The notes under the pieces were generated by a model. That model was not told the origin of the DNA. It searched no databases and was given only the letters and a program-made list of their open reading frames with translations. From assembly GCA_007280825.1 (NCBI GenBank), contig QYQI01000053.1, positions 1-10,247 on the forward strand: a DNA stretch of 10,247 nt. The letters are read 5' to 3'. Of this stretch, positions 1 to 5,633 are shown in pieces; the first letter of the stretch is position 1; each line of letters opens with the position of its first letter. Position numbers and translations under genes: made by a program. This DNA comes from Ignavibacteriales bacterium. GTDB taxonomy: Bacteria; Bacteroidota; Ignavibacteria; Ignavibacteriales; Melioribacteraceae.

Positions 1-269
1 AGAAACAACAGCGTAATCCACATACCAACTATTTCATCAATTGTGCACTCTTTGGGATCCTTTCCATAAATGGATTCAAATTTAGTTGCGATCGATACAC
101 CGATCAAAATGAAAAGAGAAATCATGAAAATCATTAATGAAGGATTTTCAAATCCGGGAATTAAGTAAATGATTAAACCGGCAAGACTTCCCCATGTACC
201 GGAGGCTGTCTTTATATATCCGGTATAGAAACCTGAGCCGAGAAGTTTTTCTACAAAATTAATTTTCAC
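1..269 (-). CDS. pgpA: Phosphatidylglycerophosphatase A (PgpA), partial, 3' end outside the window
   Basis: This is the first 89 codons of a gene that runs off the left window edge. PgpA is a membrane phosphatase that removes the terminal phosphate of phosphatidylglycerophosphate to give phosphatidylglycerol, the step directly after PgsA. What I see: the N-terminus reads VKINFVEKLLGSGFYTGYIK, followed by a TASGTWGSLAG segment matching the family's GT.GS motif, then a hydrophobic helix (about residues 37-60), then YGKDPKECTIDEIVGMW, matching the conserved DP....DE.VG motif that carries the acidic active-site residues. The start is GTG at 269-267; an in-frame TGA lies just upstream, so no earlier start is possible. 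An AGGAAG about 10 nt upstream may be the ribosome site. The start lies inside the end of pgsA (11-nt overlap), so the two are probably translationally coupled. The identification is firm; completeness cannot be judged. Confidence 0.9.
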   Translation of the reverse strand, partial: MKINFVEKLLGSGFYTGYIKTASGTWGSLAGLIIYLIPGFENPSLMIFMISLFILIGVSIATKFESIYGKDPKECTIDEIVGMWITLLF

Positions 270-855
270 CCTTGATCATCTTCCTAATTAATAAACGATT
301 ACTGAATATATAAGTAATACCTGTTATAACTGTAAATAAAGTTATAAATAACATTGCAAAATATATTGCTCGGGCATTCAAAAGAATTTCAAATAAGTAA
401 TTATAATTAATGTGTAATATTCCAAATGTTTTTAATGTATAAATTGTTAGTATGTAATAGAGGAAAATCATTTGTATAAAAGTTTTGATCTGTGCTGTAC
501 GACTTGTACTGAAAGATACTTTCCTGTAATCAGCATAAACACGCAACAAAGTAATTATTAGATCTCTGATTATTATTAAGAGAACCATCCAAAGCTGAAG
601 CACTCCTATTGCTACAAAAGCAATGAAGGCAGTAGAAGTCAATATTTTATCTGCCAGCGGATCCATAAATTTTCCCCATTCAGTAATGTAATTGAATTTA
701 CGAGCAAGCCAGCCATCATACCAATCTGTAATAGCAGCAATTATAAAAACCAAATATGCAATTTGAATCAACAATGGTTCACCTGTTAGAAAGAGAACGA
801 GAAATATCGGAGTAAGAATAATTCTTAATATTGTTAATTGATTTGGTAGAACCAT
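259..855 (-). CDS. pgsA: CDP-diacylglycerol--glycerol-3-phosphate 3-phosphatidyltransferase
   Basis: This integral membrane enzyme transfers the phosphatidyl group from CDP-diacylglycerol to glycerol-3-phosphate, making phosphatidylglycerophosphate, the committed step to phosphatidylglycerol and cardiolipin. The 198-residue protein carries a complete CDP-alcohol phosphotransferase signature D-x2-D-G-x2-A-R-x8-G-x3-D-x3-D: D44, D47-G48, A51-R52, G61, D65 and D69, the metal-binding and catalytic residues. Hydrophobic segments lie around 10-25, 28-43, 72-97, 124-143 and 162-187, consistent with a six-helix fold. The N-terminus MVLPNQLTILRI matches the usual start of the family (NLPN.LT.LR), which supports this ATG although no clear ribosome site precedes it; the upstream gene ends 10 nt away and coupling is likely. 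The product feeds directly into PgpA, which overlaps its 3' end. PgsA is favoured over a cardiolipin or phosphatidylserine synthase by the N-terminus and by the PgpA neighbour. Confidence 0.93.
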   Translation of the reverse strand: MVLPNQLTILRIILTPIFLVLFLTGEPLLIQIAYLVFIIAAITDWYDGWLARKFNYITEWGKFMDPLADKILTSTAFIAFVAIGVLQLWMVLLIIIRDLIITLLRVYADYRKVSFSTSRTAQIKTFIQMIFLYYILTIYTLKTFGILHINYNYLFEILLNARAIYFAMLFITLFTVITGITYIFSNRLLIRKMIKGEN

Positions 856-865
856 TTTTCAGCTA

Positions 866-1171
866 TTAGTTTTGTTTGTTTAGATCAGAAATCTTTTTCA
901 AATAAGTGAAATCATAAATTCCGGTATTGTGTTTATCAGCCCACACAATTCCAATAGCATAGCTCCCAATCATTTGAATATCTTTAATGAAAAGTTGTTC
1001 ATTAGAATAAATTGGAATGTATTTACTGCCGTTATTATCTTTTTCAGAAACACAAACCGCACACGGACAATTTTTTCTTAGATTGGCGAGTTTTATACTG
1101 GTTTCTGTATCATCATTCCATTTTATGAATAAATAATTTTTCTCTTTAATCTTTATCTGTACCGGAATCAT
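866..1171 (-). CDS. DUF971 protein (GBBH-like N-terminal domain), predicted zinc-binding
   Basis: This small 101-residue protein belongs to the DUF971 / gamma-butyrobetaine-hydroxylase-like N-terminal domain family, standing alone with no oxygenase domain attached. What I see: an N-terminal beta-rich part with the family pattern L.I.W.D (FIKWNDD, residues 15-21), then LRKNCPCAVC with C35, C37 and C40, and near the C-terminus H81 in HNTGIYDFTYL. In the hydroxylase family the equivalent three cysteines and one histidine bind a structural zinc ion, so the fold and the metal site are probably intact. The function of stand-alone members is not settled; some occur near iron-sulfur cluster assembly genes. 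Here it sits 2 nt after purC and 10 nt before pgsA, so it is probably co-expressed with them but the context does not suggest a specific substrate. A GGAG about 13 nt upstream of the ATG lies inside the end of purC. Confidence 0.87.
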   Translation of the reverse strand: MIPVQIKIKEKNYLFIKWNDDTETSIKLANLRKNCPCAVCVSEKDNNGSKYIPIYSNEQLFIKDIQMIGSYAIGIVWADKHNTGIYDFTYLKKISDLNKQN

Positions 1172-1173
1172 TA

Positions 1174-2067
1174 TTATAAAGTTTCTCCGGTTAACTTGAA
1201 CAATGCTTCTTGATATTTTTTACTTGTGTTCAAAATTACTTCTTCAGGAAGAGGCGGTGCCGGCGGTCTCTTATTGAATTTGATTGATAGAAGGTAATCT
1301 CTTACATATTGTTTGTCAAAACTGTTTTGAGATCTCCCCTTTTCATATTCATTTAATGGCCAGAATCTTGAAGAATCCGGTGTTAGTAATTCATCAATTA
1401 AAATAATTTTACCATCATAATAACCAAATTCCATTTTTGTATCAGCTATTATTATTCCTTTTGTGAGCGCAAATTCTGCAGCTTTGGTATAGATCTCTAT
1501 TGTAGCTTTTTTTATAAATTGAAACGCATCTTTACCAATAAATTTTTCGGTTTCCTGTTCTGTTATATTTTCATCATGCAGCCCTATCTCTGCTTTTGTT
1601 GATGGAGTGAAAATCGGTGAAGGAAGTTTTTCCGATTCCACCAATCCTTCAGGTAATTTAATTCCGCAAATCATTCCGGTTTTTTTATAATCTATCAATC
1701 CCGATCCGGTAATATATCCTCGAACAATACACTCGATTGGAATTAGTTCTGCTTTTTTAACCAGCATGGAACGATCTTTTAATATTGCTTTATTAGGTAA
1801 ACATTCCGATGGATACTCATCCACATTCATTGATATTAAGTGATTAGGAATAATTCCTTTTGTGAAATCGAACCAGAACTTAGAAATACGATTTAATATT
1901 TTCCCTTTATCCGGAATTCCTTCGTTCATTATCACATCAAAAGCGGAAAGGCGGTCGGTTGCTACGATCAGATAATAATTCCCTACTTCATACACATCAC
2001 GTACTTTACCCTGCTTAAACAGTTTTAGATTACTAAAATTTGTGGTAGTAATAGAATTAGCGGGCAT
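1174..2067 (-). CDS. purC: Phosphoribosylaminoimidazole-succinocarboxamide synthase (SAICAR synthetase)
   Basis: PurC joins aspartate to CAIR using ATP to make SAICAR, a late step of de novo purine synthesis in the cytosol. The 297-residue length fits the longer, single-domain form (as in yeast Ade1) rather than the roughly 240-residue E. coli type. Visible motifs: the nucleotide-binding GKVRDVY loop (20-26), TDRLSAFD (37-44), the first family signature LIPIECIVRGYITGSG (108-123), the second signature IADTKMEFG (207-215), and DELLTPDSSRFW (225-236) followed by SFDKQYVRDYL (249-259). All key segments are present and there is no frameshift. An AAGGGAAA directly before the ATG supports the start. 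It is the first gene of the minus-strand operon purC-DUF971-pgsA-pgpA, with only 2 nt to the next gene. No other purine genes are visible, so the pathway is dispersed here. Confidence 0.97.
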   Translation of the reverse strand: MPANSITTTNFSNLKLFKQGKVRDVYEVGNYYLIVATDRLSAFDVIMNEGIPDKGKILNRISKFWFDFTKGIIPNHLISMNVDEYPSECLPNKAILKDRSMLVKKAELIPIECIVRGYITGSGLIDYKKTGMICGIKLPEGLVESEKLPSPIFTPSTKAEIGLHDENITEQETEKFIGKDAFQFIKKATIEIYTKAAEFALTKGIIIADTKMEFGYYDGKIILIDELLTPDSSRFWPLNEYEKGRSQNSFDKQYVRDYLLSIKFNKRPPAPPLPEEVILNTSKKYQEALFKLTGETL

Positions 2068-2264
2068 TTTCCCTTATTAATTTTGTAGGTGAAATATAAA
2101 GAGAGAGAGTGCGGGATTCAACCGATTATAGTGAAAAAGAAATAGTCGTTCGTAGTTTTTTTGTTATGAAGATTTACCTAAATCATACAAAATGAGCGAC
2201 CATTCTGATAACGAAGATAATTACAAGTGAATTCAGCTATCGTATCTTGAACAATAGTATTTAA
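2068..2264. other. Intergenic stretch upstream of purC, no gene seen
   Basis: Apart from the candidate purC promoter there is no convincing feature here. All three plus-strand frames are interrupted by stops. The plus-strand sequence may be the decayed body of the T9SS-sorted gene whose tail is recognisable just downstream, since a frame containing IQLSYLEQ (from about 2231) loosely resembles the start of such sorting domains; this is too weak to annotate. Confidence 0.4.
2125..2130 (-). promoter_or_regulatory. Possible -10 element of the purC operon promoter
   Basis: Read on the minus strand this is a perfect TATAAT, 57 nt upstream of the purC ATG, so transcription would begin near 2118. 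No convincing -35 hexamer lies 16-18 nt further upstream, and I do not see a Bacteroidota-type TTTG / TAnnTTTG pair. It is offered only as the best candidate in the purC leader. Confidence 0.3.
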
Positions 2265-2375
2265 TTATTAATGGTGGTTGAAGTTATATCATTTGGTCCA
2301 ACGAGCGGAACATATATTTATAGAATTCAAGCAGGATCGTTTATTCAAATCAGAAAGATGATCTTGATGAAGTAA
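2265..2375 (+). pseudogene. Remnant of a T9SS-exported protein: 3' end of a type A C-terminal sorting domain
   Basis: The plus-strand frame ending at the TAA at 2373-2375 translates to EVISFGPTSGTYIYRI followed by QAGSFIQIRKMILMK. This matches the end of the Por-secretion-system type A sorting domain (consensus about SG.Y.Y.I..G....KKM...K), which directs proteins through the type IX secretion system to the surface. In intact genes this domain sits at the end of a protein of hundreds of residues, but the frame is closed by a stop at 2262-2264 and no continuation is clear upstream. It is followed 39 nt later by a strong terminator, as expected for the true end of a gene. I read it as the surviving tail of a decayed or deleted gene. 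Recognition of the motif is fairly firm; the extent of the pseudogene upstream is not. Confidence 0.6.
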
Positions 2376-2414
2376 CCGGAATACCAATCCGAAGTACTTT
2401 TGTACTTATTTTAT

Positions 2415-2448
2415 AAAAAAGCCGGAGTATTATTACTCCGGCTTTTTT
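2415..2448. terminator. Strong bidirectional rho-independent terminator
   Basis: A perfect 9-bp inverted repeat GCCGGAGTA / TACTCCGGC (2421-2442) with a 4-nt TTAT loop is flanked by six A on the left and six T on the right, so it works in both directions. On the plus strand it ends the T9SS gene remnant just upstream; on the minus strand it could back up the tRNA-Phe terminator. It is much more GC-rich than its surroundings. Confidence 0.93.
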
Positions 2449-2549
2449 GTTCGCAATAAATTCTACTATTAACAAGTGAAAATACTCTAAAGAATCAAAT
2501 CTATATATCCTACAGAGCTTCTTGCAACCGAGAGATGACAAAGAGATGA
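2449..2549. other. Spacer between two terminators, content unknown
   Basis: This 101-nt segment lies between two terminators and so should be outside both transcription units. It has no credible gene. Its right part contains a short direct repeat, AGAGATGA at 2531-2538 and again at 2543-2550, and has a less AT-biased composition than other spacers here. It could be a copy of a dispersed noncoding repeat, which cannot be decided from one window. Confidence 0.3.
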
Positions 2550-2585
2550 AAATAAAAAAGCCCGACTTCTTTCGAAATCGAGCTT
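2550..2585 (-). terminator. Rho-independent terminator of tRNA-Phe
   Basis: On the minus strand, starting 5 nt after the tRNA, AAGCTCGATTTC (2585-2574) pairs with GAAGTCGGGCTT (2569-2558) around a GAAA tetraloop. This gives a 12-bp stem with two G-U pairs, followed by TTTTTTATTTT. It is a textbook terminator for a single-tRNA transcript. Confidence 0.93.
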
Positions 2586-2589
2586 TTCG

Positions 2590-2662
2590 TGGGCAGAGAC
2601 GGAATCGAACCGCCGACACAAGGATTTTCAGTCCTTTGCTCTACCGACTGAGCTATCTGCCC
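2590..2662 (-). tRNA. tRNA-Phe (anticodon GAA)
   Basis: The minus strand folds into a full cloverleaf of 73 nt: acceptor stem GGGCAGA / TCTGCCC with discriminator A, D-arm GCTC...GAGC, anticodon stem AAGGA / TCCTT with loop CTGAAAA giving anticodon GAA (2629-2627), variable loop GTGTC, and T-arm GGCGG TTCGATT CCGTC with one G-U pair. The 3' CCA is not encoded (the next bases read CGA) and must be added after transcription. A terminator follows at once, so it is a monocistronic tRNA gene. Confidence 0.97.
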
Positions 2663-2678
2663 GCCTTAAATTGAGGCG
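2662..2678 (-). other. Small hairpin at the 5' edge of tRNA-Phe
   Basis: CGCCT (2662-2666) and AGGCG (2674-2678) can pair around a 7-nt loop. The left arm includes the first base of the mature tRNA, so in the precursor this hairpin would abut the RNase P cleavage site. It may help processing or be incidental. Confidence 0.35.
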
Positions 2679-2692
2679 TAAAAATAAATATT

Positions 2693-2709
2693 TTTGAGTA
2701 AAACTCAAA
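2693..2709. promoter_or_regulatory. Perfect 7-3-7 palindrome between tRNA-Phe and the permease
   Basis: TTTGAGT and ACTCAAA are exact inverted copies separated by AAA. The site lies 31 nt upstream of tRNA-Phe and 78 nt upstream of the permease start, in the only promoter-bearing space between two divergent transcription units. Its size suits a dimeric helix-turn-helix regulator operator, and TTGAGT could double as a poor -35 element in either direction. No regulator is encoded in the window, so this is inference from symmetry and position. Confidence 0.35.
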
Positions 2710-2787
2710 CGTTAATTTCATTTTAAATAATAATTATTGCATACTAAGAAAATTTGTTAAGTTTCCACCGACAATTTAATAACATCA

Positions 2788-4638
2788 ATGGAAACAATCT
2801 TTTTTATAGTTGCCAACCTTGGGTTGGTTGCTGCTTTCGTCTATATAACCCGTAAAAAAGAATTTCTCTCTTTTCTCTATAACGGCAAGTGGATGTTAAC
2901 TTGGCTCGCCGTAGGCATAATTACTTTGATGGATGAATTAACATCAATCTATTATGCCCCATTTGAAGCTTTCCGTTTTATTGGCATCAAAGCAATTTTC
3001 TACATTGCGCTAACCTCTGTACTAATTCGATTTCTTTCAACTCGAATGGTTGAAATTGGAGAGATCCTTGAGAAAAATAATATTCGCGGCGGAGGAGTTT
3101 ATTCTTTTTCGTATTTAGTTCTTGGTCCTACATTTTCTTTCGTTGCTATCTCATCAATACTTGTTGATTACATTCTAACGGCAACGATATCAACTGTGAG
3201 CGCAGTTGAGAATGGTACTTATTTCCTCGGTATGGGCTCCGAGATTAGATTCTTTTTGAAGTTTGGTGTTATTGGATTGATTACGGGACTTAATATCATC
3301 GGGATAAAAGAAAACGCTAAGTTCACTTTTTTGATTTTTGTTTTAGCAGCTTTTGTTTTGGTAAATTTATTAGTGGGAGGCGCAGCAAATTTAGATTCTA
3401 ATTCTATCTCTATAATCGGAAATAGTTTCCAATCTTTTAAAGGAGATTTTTTAGGAATAAATCCCTTCATCGCTTATAGAAATTTAATAATTGGTATAGG
3501 CAGTTGTATCCTTGCTTATTCCGGAATTGAATCTGTTTTACAAACCGCTTCGCTTGTTAAAGATTGGAAACAAATACGCAAAGCATATCTCTTCCTAGCA
3601 TTAACAGTAGGAATAGTTACACCTCTTATTGCATTATTTGCTTTATCATCAGGTATAAATTTAAGTAGTCATGAGACCGACTTGATTCCAACATTTGCAT
3701 CAAAAGTGAACGGAAATCTTTTTGGTATCATTGTAGGAATTCTTGCAAGTATTACATTGATCATGGCTGTTAATACTGCTATGGTTGCATCGGCTGAATT
3801 AATAGAAAAAGTTGCAGAGAAATATAACTTCAGTTGGCTGATTCACGTAAACAAAAAACAATCTTTGTACAGAATTCATTTCGTCAATGCAATTTTTTAT
3901 AGTATAATTTTAGTAATTACCAGCGGAAGCCAGGCAGTGCTTGCAGAAATGTATGCTGTTGGCCTTGTTGCAAGTTTTGCAATAAATACAGGAAGTCTAT
4001 TAAAGTACCGCTATTCAAAAGGAACAAAGGAAATTACTTATCACACTTCAAAATTTGGTACTCTCATTCTCTTTTTTGTTTTAGTAAGTACTTTGATTTA
4101 TATAATGATTGCCAGACCATACGGAACAACGCTGTGGTTTATTATTACAATGGTTGTATTGATCTTGGGAATTAGAATATCACGTTATCGAGCACCTGAT
4201 ATACCTGCACGCAGAAAGACAAGAAATGTTATGGATTTAATTTTTAAGATTGCCGAGATAGAAAGTAAAGAAATAAATATTTTCTTTAGAAGACCGTTGG
4301 AAGAAGAGCATGGTTCATTGCCTAGCAATTCTATTTTTATAAGTTTCTATGCACCAAGATTGGATTCGCCCACACCGTTTCAAGAAAATCATTTTTGGAT
4401 TGCTATCGAAAGAAGAATGAACCTTTTTAATATGATAACGGGTGTATTGAAAGCCATCGAATATGAAATACCAATAGAAGAAAAAGAAATTCATTTACAC
4501 TTTGGTTGGCCTTTATCATCTTGGCTGGATCGTCTTTCTACTGGAATCATGATTCACAACATTATTAAACTCCCAAGAATCTTTCCCAATTTTCATTTCC
4601 ATATGGATCATGACGGAAAACAAGAGAAGCGCCCATAG
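2788..4638 (+). CDS. APC-superfamily amino acid permease with C-terminal cytoplasmic extension
   Basis: This 616-residue inner-membrane protein is a secondary transporter of the amino acid-polyamine-organocation superfamily, most likely taking up an amino acid; the substrate cannot be read from sequence. I count about 12-13 hydrophobic helices (roughly 3-20, 38-56, 65-82, 105-135, 153-173, 177-197, 228-252, 266-287, 310-335, 362-380, 385-402, 424-442, 449-463). Family hallmarks are GGGVYSFSYLVLGP (101-114) and LAYSGIESVLQTASLVKDW (242-260), the latter matching the APC F-S-G-x-E-S core of TM6. Residues 465-616 form a soluble tail of about 150 residues rich in aromatic and charged residues, which ordinary permeases of about 450-500 residues lack. 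The ATG has no clear ribosome site, but helix 1 begins at residue 3 and no better start is apparent. It is the only long plus-strand gene, transcribed alone, and its stop codon lies in the loop of the following terminator. Confidence 0.85.
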   Translation: METIFFIVANLGLVAAFVYITRKKEFLSFLYNGKWMLTWLAVGIITLMDELTSIYYAPFEAFRFIGIKAIFYIALTSVLIRFLSTRMVEIGEILEKNNIRGGGVYSFSYLVLGPTFSFVAISSILVDYILTATISTVSAVENGTYFLGMGSEIRFFLKFGVIGLITGLNIIGIKENAKFTFLIFVLAAFVLVNLLVGGAANLDSNSISIIGNSFQSFKGDFLGINPFIAYRNLIIGIGSCILAYSGIESVLQTASLVKDWKQIRKAYLFLALTVGIVTPLIALFALSSGINLSSHETDLIPTFASKVNGNLFGIIVGILASITLIMAVNTAMVASAELIEKVAEKYNFSWLIHVNKKQSLYRIHFVNAIFYSIILVITSGSQAVLAEMYAVGLVASFAINTGSLLKYRYSKGTKEITYHTSKFGTLILFFVLVSTLIYIMIARPYGTTLWFIITMVVLILGIRISRYRAPDIPARRKTRNVMDLIFKIAEIESKEINIFFRRPLEEEHGSLPSNSIFISFYAPRLDSPTPFQENHFWIAIERRMNLFNMITGVLKAIEYEIPIEEKEIHLHFGWPLSSWLDRLSTGIMIHNIIKLPRIFPNFHFHMDHDGKQEKRP

Positions 4639-4648
4639 ACGCTTCTCT
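4623..4648. terminator. Bidirectional terminator between the converging permease and OTC genes
   Basis: AGAGAAGCG (4623-4631) and CGCTTCTCT (4640-4648) are exact inverted copies giving a 9-bp stem with an 8-nt loop. On the plus strand the tail is AATTTTAATTCTC, a weak U-tract; on the minus strand the hairpin is followed by TGTTTTCC. The left arm codes for the last permease residues and the TAG stop (4636-4638) lies in the loop. On the minus strand it is 29 nt past the ornithine carbamoyltransferase stop. It probably serves both genes. Confidence 0.75.
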
Positions 4649-4677
4649 AATTTTAATTCTCTTTCACTTCTTGGTCT

Positions 4678-5610
4678 TTACATCAACAAAGCCATAATTG
4701 CTTTCTGAACATGTAATCTATTCTCCGCTTCATCAAAAATTACTGAATTAGGTGAGTCACAAATTTCATCTGTGACTTCAACACCGCGATGTGCAGGTAA
4801 ACAATGCATGAATAGATAATCCTCTTTTGCATGTTTTACAATTTCTGCGTTTACTTGAAAACCGGAAAATTTTTTCTTTCGTTCTTCAGCTTCTTTTTCT
4901 TGTCCCATACTTGCCCAAACATCTGTATAAATAATATCAGCATTTTTCACTGCATCAATCGGTTTGTTAAAAATCTCGATCTTACTTCCCATATATTTTG
5001 CATTCGCTTTCGATTCATTCACAACAAAATCTAAAGGTTTGTAACCGGAAGGAGAAGCGATTGAAATATCCATTCCAACTTTTGAACAGCCGTGAAGTAA
5101 ACTATGCGCCATGTTATTGCCGTCGCCGATGTATGCTAATTTCAAACCGCGCAAAGTTCTTTTCTTTTCTAGAACTGTAAATAGATCAGTTAGAACCTGG
5201 CAAGGATGATGTAAATCTGTTAATCCGTTAATGACTGGTATTGAACCGTATTTTGCTAAATCAACAACATCTTGATGGTCGAAAGTTCTAATCATTATTC
5301 CATCAAGATAACGTGAAAGAACTTTAGCAGTATCGGAAATACTTTCACTTTTTTTCAACTGTAAATCATTTTGATTGAAGAACATGCCGTAACCACCGAG
5401 CTCGTAAATTCCAACTTCAAAAGAAACACGGGTCCTTGTAGATGGTTTTGAAAAGATCATTCCCAATTTCTTCCCTTCTAATGAACGATGAGGTTCACCG
5501 GTTAATCTTTTCTGTTTTAATGCGGCACTCAAATCAAATATTTGATAAATCTCTTCTAACTTGAGATGATTAATCTCTAATAAACTTTTCCCTTTCATAT
5601 TTACTGCCAT
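4678..5610 (-). CDS. argF: Ornithine carbamoyltransferase
   Basis: This cytosolic enzyme converts ornithine and carbamoyl phosphate to citrulline, or runs in reverse when paired with carbamate kinase. The 310-residue protein has all family motifs: carbamoyl phosphate loop STRTR (57-61), HPCQ (135-138), the ornithine-binding D230-x3-S234-M235-G236 motif in DVWASMG, catalytic C270 in HCLPA (269-273), and ENR (296-298). The SMG motif separates it from aspartate carbamoyltransferase and the acetylornithine type. I start at ATG 5610: a longer frame extends to 5661 but its first 17 residues (MRDKNYKRL...) overlap the carbamate kinase gene, resemble nothing in the family, and lie before the AAGGAG at 5626-5621, 10 nt from the chosen ATG. 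It is the last gene of the glmS operon, 23 nt after carbamate kinase. Whether it is anabolic (argF) or catabolic (arcB) is not decided by sequence; there is no arginine deiminase in the window. Confidence 0.95.
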   Translation of the reverse strand: MAVNMKGKSLLEINHLKLEEIYQIFDLSAALKQKRLTGEPHRSLEGKKLGMIFSKPSTRTRVSFEVGIYELGGYGMFFNQNDLQLKKSESISDTAKVLSRYLDGIMIRTFDHQDVVDLAKYGSIPVINGLTDLHHPCQVLTDLFTVLEKKRTLRGLKLAYIGDGNNMAHSLLHGCSKVGMDISIASPSGYKPLDFVVNESKANAKYMGSKIEIFNKPIDAVKNADIIYTDVWASMGQEKEAEERKKKFSGFQVNAEIVKHAKEDYLFMHCLPAHRGVEVTDEICDSPNSVIFDEAENRLHVQKAIMALLM

Positions 5611-5620
5611 GGTCCTACAT

Positions 5621-5626
5621 CTCCTT
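5621..5626 (-). promoter_or_regulatory. Shine-Dalgarno site that sets the ornithine carbamoyltransferase start
   Basis: AAGGAG on the minus strand is one of the best ribosome sites in the window. It lies 10 nt before the ATG at 5610 and downstream of the alternative ATG at 5661, so it supports the shorter, family-length protein. An ATG directly after it (5620-5618) is followed at once by a TAG stop and cannot be used. Confidence 0.8.
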
Positions 5627-5633
5627 AATTTTA

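Noticed and set aside
2350..2619. Minus-strand open frame of 89 codons
   Set aside because: It runs across tRNA-Phe and two terminators; the translation is arginine-rich read-through of tRNA sequence with no family resemblance.
2727..2738. ATAATAATTATT upstream of the permease, also found at 9872-9883 upstream of glmS
   Set aside because: A 12-nt AT-only match in AT-rich intergenic DNA is likely by chance; it would need more copies at promoters to be credible.
3219..3470. Minus-strand open frame of 83 codons inside the permease gene
   Set aside because: It is antisense to a well-supported membrane protein, and the lysine/proline-rich translation is what antisense of hydrophobic codons gives.
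4831..5180. Two overlapping plus-strand frames opposite ornithine carbamoyltransferase
   Set aside because: They are antisense shadows of a conserved enzyme with no ribosome site and no recognisable protein.
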